The notes under the pieces were generated by a model. That model was not told the origin of the DNA. It was given only the letters and a program-made list of their open reading frames with translations, and ran no database searches. From Lachnospiraceae bacterium (GTDB lineage Bacteria > Bacillota > Clostridia > Lachnospirales > Lachnospiraceae): a stretch of DNA of 64,000 bases. This document shows, piece by piece, positions 34,657 to 42,670 of this stretch. The DNA lies in assembly GCA_014804445.1 (NCBI GenBank), contig JAAUZU010000006.1, forward strand, positions 43,709 to 107,708. Reading direction: 5' to 3'. The translations under genes were made by a program, and so were the position numbers. The stretch's first letter is position 1. Each line of letters begins with the position of its first letter.

Positions 34657-36276
34657 ATGAGTAAATACATGACTCAAAAGAAAGGCTTGTTTTTTGCATA
34701 TTTTGTTTTAACGCTGCTGGCATCCGTGGGCGGTGTCGGTTTTGCGTTTGTCTTAAGCGAGGTGATTAATCAGGCGGCTGCAGGAAATATGCAGGGGCTG
34801 CTTTGGGCGATTACGGGAGGGCTTCTTTTTATTCTGGCGGCGGTATCCTGCGAATATCTGTATGACAGAGTATTGAACCGCCTGTTATACTGCGCAAGGA
34901 CTTCGCTGAAACAGGATTTGTTTTGTGCGTATTTCAGAAAGAATACCGCGGATTACGAAAAGGATAACAGTGCGCAGTACATCAATGAGATTACGAGTAA
35001 TGTGAATACTTTTTCAGATGTGTATTTTACGAATGTGTTGCAGCTTCCGATGGTGTTTCTTGTTTTTTGTATGGCAGTTGTACTCTGTATTTTGATTGAG
35101 CCGACGATGCTGTTTGTGATTGTGGCGTTTTCCGTAGTGATTGCCGTTGTTTCCAAAAAGTGCGGACAGAGGCTGCAAAACAGTACAGGAGCGCTGGCGC
35201 AGGGAAACGGAAGGTATCTTGCTGCGCTCAAGGATTATTTTGCGGGCTATCGCCTGATTAAAAATTATAACTGTGCTGCGGCAGTGACTGCCTTACATCA
35301 AAAAGAAAACGAGGAAGCGGAAAGGCTGAAAGAGAAAAACAGCAATGACGGAAGCCTGTATGCAAGAGTCAATGAACTGCTGGGGCTGGCATCGACGCTT
35401 GCCATCATGGGTGTGGCTGGTGTGTTTGCCGTCAAGGGTTCCTTTGAAATCGGTATTGTTTTTGCGTTCGGTCAGCTTGCGGGAAAGATTATGTCGCCCA
35501 TTATGCAGGCATCCGGTATTTATGTACAATTTCAGTCTGCAAAAGCGTTAAGCGTCAAATTTTCAGAAAGCCTGAAAACCGAGGGCGGGAACCGGAAAAA
35601 GCAGGAGAGAAAGGCAGAATTTTGCAGTGGGATTACGGTGCAGGACTTGCGCTTTGCCTATCCGGACAGGACGCTCCGATATGCAGATAAGACCTTTAAC
35701 AAAGGCGGAAAATACTTGATTACGGGGCAGAGCGGTTCCGGAAAGAGCACATTTTTAAATCTTCTTGCCGGCATGTATGACAATTATGAAGGCAGTCTGA
35801 GATATGATGATGTGGAAGTGCGCGATATGGAAGCGGAGAGTCTTTCTCTTTTGGTCAGCGTGGTGTCTCAGGAAGCGTTCCTTTTTAACGATACGCTGAA
35901 AAACAATATTACGCTGTATGATAACAAGTATCAAGAAGAAGAGATTCAGAGAGCGGTTCGGCTTGCCGGTCTGGAGGAATTTGTGAAAGGACTTTCCCAT
36001 GACGGTGAAACCGGTCTGGAGGTCAGGGTATCCGAGAACGGCAGTAATTTTTCAGGTGGCGAAAAGCAGCGGATTAATCTTGCCAGAGCGATATTGAAAG
36101 GCTCGCCGGTGCTGCTTTTGGATGAAATCACTGCCAGTCTGGACGAAAAAACGGCTGATGAAGTGGAGCGCGCCGTTCTTGCGCTTGAGGGTGCAACGGT
36201 TCTTTTTGTCACGCATAAGGTGAATGAAAGACTGGCAGGATTTTATGACGGCAGGTATGAGGTTGATTTGCGATAG
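34657..36276 (+). CDS. ABC exporter half-transporter (permease fused to ATPase)
   Basis: A 539-residue protein: about six membrane segments in residues 1-300, then an ATPase domain with Walker A ITGQSGSGKSTFLNLLAG, the Q-loop VSVVSQEAFLFND, the signature FSGGEKQRINLARAILKG and Walker B VLLLDEITASLDE. Of several in-frame starts, ATG 34657 fits because the promoter's start site is near 34629. ATG 34636 is the alternative. It is divergent from a two-component system, an arrangement common for peptide or drug export. It would need to form a homodimer. Its 3' end overlaps the convergent AraC gene by 34 bp. Confidence 0.88.
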   Translation: MSKYMTQKKGLFFAYFVLTLLASVGGVGFAFVLSEVINQAAAGNMQGLLWAITGGLLFILAAVSCEYLYDRVLNRLLYCARTSLKQDLFCAYFRKNTADYEKDNSAQYINEITSNVNTFSDVYFTNVLQLPMVFLVFCMAVVLCILIEPTMLFVIVAFSVVIAVVSKKCGQRLQNSTGALAQGNGRYLAALKDYFAGYRLIKNYNCAAAVTALHQKENEEAERLKEKNSNDGSLYARVNELLGLASTLAIMGVAGVFAVKGSFEIGIVFAFGQLAGKIMSPIMQASGIYVQFQSAKALSVKFSESLKTEGGNRKKQERKAEFCSGITVQDLRFAYPDRTLRYADKTFNKGGKYLITGQSGSGKSTFLNLLAGMYDNYEGSLRYDDVEVRDMEAESLSLLVSVVSQEAFLFNDTLKNNITLYDNKYQEEEIQRAVRLAGLEEFVKGLSHDGETGLEVRVSENGSNFSGGEKQRINLARAILKGSPVLLLDEITASLDEKTADEVERAVLALEGATVLFVTHKVNERLAGFYDGRYEVDLR

Positions 36277-37109
36277 TCTTTTGGCAAGACTTGAAAAAAA
36301 GCTTTAAAGGCTGCGGTAAATTTGCTTTGACTGTCATAGCCGACAGCCTGTGCAATTTCTGCGATGGTTTTATCCGTTTCTTTTAACATTTTTGCTGCCT
36401 GCTCCATGCGGTGTTCTTTGATGTGCGCTGCAATGGAAGTTCCATAAACTGATTTAAAGGCATTTTTCAAAGTTGTTGGATTGATGAGATATTGCCTGGA
36501 AAGTTCCTCTATGGTAATCCGCTGTTCCATGTGCAGCAAAAGCTGGTCATGAATTTGTCGGATGACTGCAACCTGTTCGGATTGATATGCAGTCAGTTGG
36601 CTTGGGGGAGTGGACTCTACTTTGGCAAGGTAAAGAAACAGCTCCAAAGCTTTGATTTTCTGATAGGACAGTTTCAGGACTTCGGGCTGGTTATAAAATG
36701 CGGAAAAAATACTTTCCGTCTGTTCATTTCCGGCAAAAAAAACAGGGGTATCATTCCGGCAGAATTTTTCGGGAAATACGGTTTCAAAAATATTGTTATC
36801 TTTTAATAGTTCCGGCGGATTGCCGGAGGCTTCCTGTAAATCAATACAGATGGTAAGTCCTTGATACATATTGCCCGGAAAGGTAAGCACAGAATCGGCG
36901 CAGACTTTTATTGTATGCAGGGAAAAATCTCCCGGATTCAGATAAATACGGTTTCCGTTTTCCATTTCCCATATAAGCTGTCCGGCTTTGCAATAGTTAA
37001 TCTGAATCATGTGTGCCATAGCTTTATGCTGTACGGAAAAAGAATCGGATGAAAATGTCAGATAGCATAACTCTATACCGGGATAAAGCGTAATGAATTC
37101 ATTATTCAT
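36243..37109 (-). CDS. AraC family transcriptional regulator
   Basis: A 288-residue regulator. The N-terminal part is a cupin-like sensor; the C-terminal part (about 190-288) is the double helix-turn-helix with LSRQYLINPTTLKNAFKSVY and AEIAQAVGYDSQSKFTAAFK. ATG 37109 (GAGG at proper spacing) is chosen over 37157, which lies inside the ArsR gene. It begins 11 bp after the ArsR stop codon on the same strand, so ArsR and this protein probably form one operon divergent from the metal-efflux genes. The ligand is unknown. Confidence 0.87.
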   Translation of the reverse strand: MNNEFITLYPGIELCYLTFSSDSFSVQHKAMAHMIQINYCKAGQLIWEMENGNRIYLNPGDFSLHTIKVCADSVLTFPGNMYQGLTICIDLQEASGNPPELLKDNNIFETVFPEKFCRNDTPVFFAGNEQTESIFSAFYNQPEVLKLSYQKIKALELFLYLAKVESTPPSQLTAYQSEQVAVIRQIHDQLLLHMEQRITIEELSRQYLINPTTLKNAFKSVYGTSIAAHIKEHRMEQAAKMLKETDKTIAEIAQAVGYDSQSKFTAAFKAFFQVLPKDYRKSTSYLPS

Positions 37110-37119
37110 ATGGCAGACC

Positions 37120-37488
37120 TCACAATTCCGGGCAGGTGATTTCCATAACCTGCTCAATCATTTGATGCAGCAGGCGGCTTTGTTCCGTATCTGCGGCACG
37201 GTAATAAACTTCCTTTCCCTCACGGCGGCAGACAATCAGACCGCTGTTTTTTAATGGCCTGAGGTGATGTGACACAGCGGGGCTTGACATTTGAAGCATA
37301 GCTGAAATATTGAGAACACATTCTTCACAATGGCAGAGGAGCCAGAAAATGCGGATTCTGGTGGTATCGCCAAGCTGTTTGAACACTTCTGCCACGGTTT
37401 GGAAGTGCTCAACATGATGTAACTGTTCCTGTATCAGAGCGGTTTGTTGTCCTTCTCCATGTTGGTGTGGTAATTTCAAATAGTCCAT
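37120..37488 (-). CDS. ArsR/SmtB-family metalloregulator
   Basis: A 122-residue winged-helix repressor. The helix-turn-helix LQMSSPAVSHHLRPLKNSGL and the wing VCRREGKEVYYRA are typical. Cysteines 52, 54 and 57 (LCHCEECVLNI) lie where ArsR/CadC proteins carry their alpha-3 metal site, and there are several N-terminal histidines. It likely represses the divergent HMA-ATPase operon and itself, released by a soft metal such as Cd, Zn or Pb; the metal is not fixed by sequence. The short form from ATG 37488 is supported by GGAAG and family length. Confidence 0.9.
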   Translation of the reverse strand: MDYLKLPHQHGEGQQTALIQEQLHHVEHFQTVAEVFKQLGDTTRIRIFWLLCHCEECVLNISAMLQMSSPAVSHHLRPLKNSGLIVCRREGKEVYYRAADTEQSRLLHQMIEQVMEITCPEL

Positions 37489-37521
37489 ATTGTGCTTCCT
37501 TTCTTTTTGTATGCATTTCGT

Positions 37522-37550
37522 CCAAATGGAAATACTTTTCGCCCATTTGG
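37522..37550. promoter_or_regulatory. Palindrome in the metal-efflux divergent region
   Basis: CCAAATGG (37522-37529) and CCATTTGG (37543-37550) form an inverted repeat with a 13-nt spacer, just upstream of arsR on its strand. It could be an operator or an mRNA hairpin. Confidence 0.45.
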
Positions 37551-37570
37551 GAGAGAATACCTCGGATATA

Positions 37571-37599
37571 TTGACGGGTTTCTCTATCCGTATTATACT
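37571..37599 (+). promoter_or_regulatory. Promoter of the metal-efflux operon
   Basis: TTGACG at 37571-37576 and TATACT at 37594-37599, five of six matches each, spacer 17 bp. Expected transcription start is near 37606. Confidence 0.78.
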
Positions 37600-37615
37600 G
37601 CAAACATAAAGATTA

Positions 37616-37633
37616 AACAAGTACTTAATTGTT
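37616..37633. promoter_or_regulatory. Candidate ArsR operator
   Basis: AACAA-8 bp-TTGTT within AT-rich sequence immediately downstream of the efflux promoter's start site, a position from which a repressor would block transcription. The assignment to ArsR is inferred. Confidence 0.5.
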
Positions 37634-37667
37634 AAATCAAAAAAACAATAATTAGGAGGATATTTCC

Positions 37668-37886
37668 ATGAAAAAAACTTATAAAATCGAGGTAGACTGT
37701 GCAAACTGTGCAAATCTGATGGAGGATGCGGCCCGCAAGACTGCAGGTGTACAGAGCGCAACTGTCAATTTTATGACCCAGAAGATGATTGTAGAATTTG
37801 ACGAGGGACAGGAGCCGAAAGCTGTGATGGAGAATGTGCTGAAGGCTTGTAAAAAGGTAGAGCCGGACTGCGAGATTTTTCTTTAA
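37668..37886 (+). CDS. Small heavy-metal-associated (HMA) protein
   Basis: A 72-residue ferredoxin-like metal chaperone. The metal-binding CxxC is C11 and C14 in VDCANCANLMEDAARKT, and the rest keeps the HMA pattern GVQSATVNFMTQKMIVEFD. It lies 21 bp before the P-type ATPase, which has no N-terminal HMA domain of its own, so this looks like the detached metal-delivery module. The start follows TTAGGAGGATATTTCC. Confidence 0.92.
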   Translation: MKKTYKIEVDCANCANLMEDAARKTAGVQSATVNFMTQKMIVEFDEGQEPKAVMENVLKACKKVEPDCEIFL

Positions 37887-37907
37887 GATTTTGAAGGAGT
37901 ATGAACT

Positions 37908-39923
37908 ATGCAGGAATTAGTGATAAGTATACTGCTGACGGTCGTTATCATAATGGCTGCCATTGTTCTCCTCTTTATTGGCAGACGTAAAGGAGGATTG
38001 ACCAGAAAGCAGAGAATTATGATGATACGAATCTTAATCACTGCCGGAATCCTACTGGCTCTCCAGTTTATTTCCGCAGAGATGTTTGACAGGATTGACG
38101 GATATTTATTCCCGTCTGCAGGAAGGTGGATTCGTTTTGTGTGCTATCTGATAGATTACATGATTATCGGATATGACATTTTAAAGAAAGCGGCAAAGGG
38201 CATTAAAAACCGTCGGGTTTTTGACGAAAGTTTTCTGATGGCAGTGGCTACCATTGGGGCAATGGTACTGGCTATTTATGAAAACGGAGAATATCTGGAA
38301 GCAATTGCCGTTATGCTGTTTTATCAGATCGGTGAATGGTTTCAGGGCTATGCAGTGGGGAAGAGCCGCCGCAATATCAGCAATCTGATGGATATCCGTC
38401 CCGATTATGCGAATGTAGAGAGAGACGGAAAACTGGAACAGGTAGATCCGGATGAAGTAGAAATTGGCAGTATGATTGTTGTACAGCCCGGAGAGAAGGT
38501 GCCGATTGACGGCATTATCATGGAGGGCACATCCAGTCTGAATACCAGCGCATTGACCGGGGAAAGTCTGCCGAGAGAGGCAAAAGCCGGTGATGAAGTA
38601 ATCAGCGGATGTATCAGTATGACAGGCGTATTGAAGATACAGACAACGAAGGAGTTTGGGGAATCTACAGTTTCCAAGATTTTGGATTTGGTGGAAAATG
38701 CAAGTTCCCGAAAATCAAAATCAGAAGATTTTATCTCGAAATTTGCAAAGATATATACACCGGCTGTCTGCTACAGTGCGTTGGCGCTGGCGTTCCTTCC
38801 ACCGGTTGTCCGTATGCTTTTTATGGGGCTGCCTGCGGACTGGAGCGTTTGGATTTACCGTGCACTGACCTTTTTAGTTATCAGCTGCCCTTGCGCATTG
38901 GTAATCAGTATTCCTTTAAGTTTCTTTGCAGGTATCGGAGGTGCAAGCCAAGAGGGCGTGCTGGTAAAAGGTTCCAATTATCTGGAAATCCTATCTCAGA
39001 CGAAGTATGTTGTTTTTGACAAAACCGGAACCATGACAAAAGGTGTTTTTGAGGTAAATGGCATTCATCATTCTACGATAGAGAATGAGAAACTGATTGA
39101 ATATGCGGCTCTGGCAGAGAGTGCGTCTTCCCACCCAATCAGCAAGAGCTTACAGCGGGCATACGGAAAAGAAATTGACAGAAGCCGTGTATCAGATATA
39201 CAGGAAATCAGCGGGAATGGTGTGACAGCAAAAGTGGATGGCATGGATGTAGCTGCCGGAAACGATAAACTGATGAAGCACTTGAACATTCCGTATCAGG
39301 ACTGCCATCAGACCGGAACAATCATTCACATGGCAATAGACGGAAAATATGCAGGGCATATTGTAATCTCTGATATTATAAAACCGCATGCCAAGGCAGC
39401 GATTGTGGAATTAAAGAAAGCAGGGGTAGAAAGATCCGTCATGCTGACCGGAGATGCGAAGAAAGTGGCAGATCAGGTTGCAGCCTCCCTTGGAATTGAT
39501 GAGGTTTACAGTGAACTTCTTCCGGCTGATAAGGTGGAAAAGGTGGAAGAACTCTTGCGGATGAAGCCGGGCAAGGCAAAGCTGGCATTTGTAGGCGATG
39601 GTATCAATGATGCGCCGGTGCTTTCCAGAGCGGACATCGGTATTGCTATGGGCGCGATGGGGTCAGATGCGGCAATCGAAGCGGCAGACATTGTTTTGAT
39701 GGATGATGACCCGGTTAAAATTGCAAAGGCGATTAAAATTTCAAGGAAATGTCTGCGGATTGTCTATCAGAATATTGTATTTGCACTGGCGGTTAAATTT
39801 GCCTGCCTTGCATTAGGGGCTGTGGGAATTGCGAATATGTATCTGGCGATTTTTGCGGACGTGGGCGTTATGATCCTTGCGGTGCTGAATGCAATCCGCT
39901 GCCTGTTTGTGAAGAAACTGTAA
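37908..39923 (+). CDS. Heavy-metal P1B-type ATPase, ZntA/CadA-like
   Basis: A 671-residue metal efflux pump. Landmarks are TGES at 217-220 (actuator), the metal-site CPC at 327-329 in VISCPCALVIS, the phosphorylated D371 in DKTGTMTKG, the SSHPIS histidine motif near 401, and GDGINDAPVLSRADIG. The CPC context with a membrane lysine near the end (AVKFACLALGAVG) fits the Zn/Cd/Pb group better than copper pumps. There is no N-terminal HMA domain, and the neighbouring 72-residue protein supplies one. Its last codons form the left arm of an exceptionally long hairpin. Confidence 0.93.
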   Translation: MQELVISILLTVVIIMAAIVLLFIGRRKGGLTRKQRIMMIRILITAGILLALQFISAEMFDRIDGYLFPSAGRWIRFVCYLIDYMIIGYDILKKAAKGIKNRRVFDESFLMAVATIGAMVLAIYENGEYLEAIAVMLFYQIGEWFQGYAVGKSRRNISNLMDIRPDYANVERDGKLEQVDPDEVEIGSMIVVQPGEKVPIDGIIMEGTSSLNTSALTGESLPREAKAGDEVISGCISMTGVLKIQTTKEFGESTVSKILDLVENASSRKSKSEDFISKFAKIYTPAVCYSALALAFLPPVVRMLFMGLPADWSVWIYRALTFLVISCPCALVISIPLSFFAGIGGASQEGVLVKGSNYLEILSQTKYVVFDKTGTMTKGVFEVNGIHHSTIENEKLIEYAALAESASSHPISKSLQRAYGKEIDRSRVSDIQEISGNGVTAKVDGMDVAAGNDKLMKHLNIPYQDCHQTGTIIHMAIDGKYAGHIVISDIIKPHAKAAIVELKKAGVERSVMLTGDAKKVADQVAASLGIDEVYSELLPADKVEKVEELLRMKPGKAKLAFVGDGINDAPVLSRADIGIAMGAMGSDAAIEAADIVLMDDDPVKIAKAIKISRKCLRIVYQNIVFALAVKFACLALGAVGIANMYLAIFADVGVMILAVLNAIRCLFVKKL

Positions 39924-39983
39924 GAAAAAAGGGAAGCAAAATAGTTCTTGACTTTTTGCTTCTCTTTTTTCTTACAGTTTCTT
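39912..39983 (+). terminator. Thirty-base-pair hairpin at the end of the metal ATPase gene
   Basis: Two 30-nt arms (39912-39941 and 39954-39983) pair throughout with a single G-U pair and a 12-nt loop. The left arm contains the last three codons and the stop codon. The inner part, GAAGCAAAA/TTTTGCTTC followed by TCTTTTTTCTT, would act as an intrinsic terminator. Confidence 0.85.
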
Positions 39984-40022
39984 TATGAATTATAGATTAA
40001 AATAAAAAGGAGTGACTATTAA

Positions 40023-40727
40023 ATGGCAACCATTCAAAAAGTAACATGTATTGATGATAATATCAAAATCAACAGAGTATTGGTCAGCTGCACAAATAAA
40101 ATTGGTCTGACCTCTAATGCCGGAATATCGATTGACGGTTATCCGGAAAATGGCATAATAGGAGAGTTATCAAAAATAAATCCTGATATTTTATTTATTT
40201 CTACGGGCAATACTTTTCAAGTTTTGAAAAAAGCCGGTTTCAATGTGATTGAGTTATCTGAATACACCGGCTATCCGGAAATGAAAACAGGCTTAGTGAA
40301 ATCCTTACATCCCAAAATTCATGCAGGAATTTTGGGTCACGTATATACGGATGATGATAGAGAATTTATGCAAGAACATGAAATATATCCTATCGATCTG
40401 GTTATTATCAATTTTTATGATTTACAAAAAGAAATTGACAATAATACCGACATTGAAAGTAAAAGACAGGCAATAGATGTTGGAGGACCGACTTTATGCC
40501 ATGCTGCTCGAAAGTCTTTTATCCATACTGCACTGCTTACTTCCAATCAGGAATATATGGCATTTATGAATCATGTTAGAACGAATCATGGTTCCATCTC
40601 TTTAAAGTATAGACTGGAATTAGCCAAAAAGGCCTCTGCATTGTATACCGAATTAATGTTAAGTGTAAACAATATTGTACAAAACATATCCTATGAAGAA
40701 TTGGAAAATACATATAAAATTCTGTAG
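40023..40727 (+). CDS. Stand-alone IMP cyclohydrolase (PurH N-terminal, MGS-like) domain protein
   Basis: A 234-residue protein matching only the N-terminal half of bifunctional PurH. Recognisable blocks are FISTGNTFQVLKKAGFNVIE, VIELSEYTGYPEMKTGLVKS, LHPKIHAGILGHVY, YPIDLVIINFYDLQKEI and IDVGGPTLCHAARKSF. The AICAR transformylase half is missing. The gene is visibly AT-richer than the core genes, suggesting separate acquisition. It could perform the final ring closure to IMP or act on a related substrate. Metal-efflux genes precede it and regulators follow; no purine genes adjoin. Confidence 0.8.
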   Translation: MATIQKVTCIDDNIKINRVLVSCTNKIGLTSNAGISIDGYPENGIIGELSKINPDILFISTGNTFQVLKKAGFNVIELSEYTGYPEMKTGLVKSLHPKIHAGILGHVYTDDDREFMQEHEIYPIDLVIINFYDLQKEIDNNTDIESKRQAIDVGGPTLCHAARKSFIHTALLTSNQEYMAFMNHVRTNHGSISLKYRLELAKKASALYTELMLSVNNIVQNISYEELENTYKIL

Positions 40728-40855
40728 CAGATGATGAATCACTTTACGTTTCTTTTGTGTAGTATTTATATATTGAGAAATGGAACATTGTTTAAGGAGA
40801 AGATATGAATAATTGATAAATTTGAGTGTTTTGGCGGTATGTTAATCTGCATTGC

Positions 40856-40885
40856 TTGTGGCAACCGGCGATTGAGAATTATAAT
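40856..40885 (+). promoter_or_regulatory. Putative promoter of the membrane XRE gene
   Basis: TATAAT at 40880-40885 with TTGTGG at 40856-40861 (18-bp spacer). It lies in the 199-bp AT-rich gap after the IMP-cyclohydrolase-like gene, in which nothing else stands out. Confidence 0.45.
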
Positions 40886-40926
40886 GATGTATGCGAAAGC
40901 AAAACAAAAAGGAGGGTCAGTATAGT

Positions 40927-41325
40927 ATGTTTAAAGAAAATTTGCAAATACTTCGCAAACAAAAAAGAATGTCGCAAGGAGCACTCGCTCAGCAGTTAAA
41001 TGTAGTGCGCCAAACCATATCCAAATGGGAGAAAGGATTGTCCGTTCCCGATGCCAATATGCTTATGCAGATTGCAGATGTATTTGACACATCGGTGAGC
41101 GAACTGTTAGGAGTCAGAATTGAACAAGAAGATAATGTAAATGAAATTGCTGCACAGTTAGCATTACTGAATGAGCAATTGGCACACAAAGCCGGGATAC
41201 ACAAAAAGGTATTTACAATCGTTATTGCCATCATTTTTATGTGTGCTTTTGCCGCCATATATCTGCGATGGAATGAACTTTGGCGGGACTTCGGGCGTAA
41301 CTTATATTATTTTTTAAATCAGTAA
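40927..41325 (+). CDS. XRE-family regulator with C-terminal membrane segment
   Basis: A 132-residue protein. The N-terminal helix-turn-helix (MSQGALAQQLNVVRQTISKW) is of the Cro/CI type common in Firmicutes. A predicted membrane helix, VFTIVIAIIFMCAFAAIYL, lies at about 97-115, so the DNA-binding domain would be tethered. ATG 40927 follows AAAAAGGAGGG with a longish 11-nt spacing; ATG 40891 has no ribosome site. Its targets are unknown. Confidence 0.83.
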   Translation: MFKENLQILRKQKRMSQGALAQQLNVVRQTISKWEKGLSVPDANMLMQIADVFDTSVSELLGVRIEQEDNVNEIAAQLALLNEQLAHKAGIHKKVFTIVIAIIFMCAFAAIYLRWNELWRDFGRNLYYFLNQ

Positions 41326-41435
41326 CGCGTAGCAGAAATGCAACCATTGGTTGACATTATTCCACATTTTGATGGTAGCCTTTATGTTCTTGACAGTTTA
41401 ATATATACCTAAAATCATACAAGGGAGGATATACG

Positions 41436-42017
41436 GTGAGAATTTCTGAAAAAATGCAACAATTACGAAAAAGCAATGGGTTATCGCAAGAACAGCTTGC
41501 TGATAAATTAGATGTATCTCGGCAAGCAATATCAAAATGGGAAAGTGGAGCCAGTCTGCCGGATGTTGAAAAAATTGTTCTTATAAGTGAGTTGTTCAAG
41601 GTTTCAACAGATTATTTAATGAAAGATGAAAATGTTTCTGAGAGTAATGAAATCACGCAGCAGTGTGTTCAAGTTCCAAGAAAAATCTATATTGTAGACA
41701 TCAACAAAAGAAAACTTTCTGCATTTGATGAGTTTGTAATTGAAATGTTAGGTAAGAGCGATGAAGGAGAAGGTACTTTGATTACAGGAATAACCCATTC
41801 CAATACCAAAGTAAAAATTCCTGTCTGTGTTCTTTATGGAGTCACAAAAGGAATTCTGGGAAGGAACAAACAGACTATGCTTGGCTGTTATGCTTCTTTA
41901 GAAGATGCTGAAAAAGAGTTAAACGACATATCAAAAGCCAGCTTAACAGAAACTGTATATGAATTGAAACATGCTGCTAAAATGCAAGGTGTTCGTATTA
42001 CAGATAATGATTCGTAA
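41436..42017 (+). CDS. XRE-family regulator with unknown C-terminal domain
   Basis: A 193-residue protein. The N-terminal helix-turn-helix is LSQEQLADKLDVSRQAISKW. A unique C-terminal region of about 115 residues (IYIVDINKRKLSAFDEFVIE) may sense a ligand or mediate oligomerisation. The start is a GTG at 41436 with GGGAGG seven nt upstream. Like the previous two genes it is AT-rich. Its helix-turn-helix resembles that of the previous gene, so the pair may derive from duplication of a module. Confidence 0.82.
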   Translation: MRISEKMQQLRKSNGLSQEQLADKLDVSRQAISKWESGASLPDVEKIVLISELFKVSTDYLMKDENVSESNEITQQCVQVPRKIYIVDINKRKLSAFDEFVIEMLGKSDEGEGTLITGITHSNTKVKIPVCVLYGVTKGILGRNKQTMLGCYASLEDAEKELNDISKASLTETVYELKHAAKMQGVRITDNDS

Positions 42018-42028
42018 TACTATGAATA

Positions 42029-42057
42029 TTGACAAATTGAACAATGTTCAATATAAT
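42029..42057 (+). promoter_or_regulatory. Consensus promoter of the TetR-flavodoxin operon
   Basis: A perfect TTGACA (42029-42034), a 17-bp spacer and a perfect TATAAT (42052-42057). Such a fully consensus promoter would be strong unless repressed. Confidence 0.88.
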
Positions 42058-42076
42058 GAGATTGAACATTGTTCAA
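42037..42076. promoter_or_regulatory. Twin operator palindromes of the TetR regulator
   Basis: Two near-identical 15-bp palindromes TTGAACA-N-TGTTCAA at 42037-42051 (inside the promoter spacer) and 42062-42076 (over the start site, touching the ribosome binding site). Their centres are 25 bp apart and flank the -10 box. Confidence 0.8.
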
Positions 42077-42085
42077 GGAGGAAAT

Positions 42086-42670
42086 ATGGATAATAAAGAA
42101 GCTATCGTAAAGGCAACCATAGACTTGATTCAGGAAAGGGGAGAGCAGTTACAGGAGATTACGGTGCGGGAAATCTGCAAAAGAGCGAATGTAGGCTTGG
42201 GACTTCTCAACTACCATTTTGAAAACAAAGACAAGCTGATAGAATTGTGTGTAGAGCGCATGGTAAATGGTATTGTGGATCATTTTCATTCCATTCAGGA
42301 AAAAACCGAGGGGCTTGACCCGATGGAAAAGCTTTCCTACCTCGGCAATCTGACGCTGACGTTTCTGTTTGAGCATTATGCGGTATCGAGGATTTCCATG
42401 CTTACCGATATGCAGACACCGAAGGAGGATGACAATACCCATAAAACCTATTCCGCCTATCTGCCGCTTGTCGCGGCATGCCGTCCGGATTGGGACAGGG
42501 AAACGCTGGAACGCAAAACCTTTTGCCTGATTGCAGCGATGCAGCAGTCTTTTCTGCGCAGCAAGGTCATTTTGCAGACGCAGGGGATTGATTTAACAAA
42601 TCCGAAGGAACGCAGAGCGTTTCATGACAAAATGCTGCGAGACATTTTGGGTGAGGGGGATGTGCGATGA
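42086..42670 (+). CDS. TetR family transcriptional regulator
   Basis: A 194-residue repressor with an N-terminal TetR helix-turn-helix (TVREICKRANVGLGLLNYHF at about 28-47) and a helical ligand-binding C-terminus. ATG 42086 follows CAAGGAGGAAAT. Twin palindromes over its own promoter indicate autoregulation. It overlaps the next gene by 4 bp, so the regulator and a flavodoxin-like oxidoreductase form an inducible unit. Confidence 0.9.
   Translation: MDNKEAIVKATIDLIQERGEQLQEITVREICKRANVGLGLLNYHFENKDKLIELCVERMVNGIVDHFHSIQEKTEGLDPMEKLSYLGNLTLTFLFEHYAVSRISMLTDMQTPKEDDNTHKTYSAYLPLVAACRPDWDRETLERKTFCLIAAMQQSFLRSKVILQTQGIDLTNPKERRAFHDKMLRDILGEGDVR

Noticed and set aside
41326..41435. Promoter from TTGACA at 41393 for the second XRE gene
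   Set aside because: The -35 box is perfect but no good -10 box lies at a 16-18 bp distance; left unannotated.
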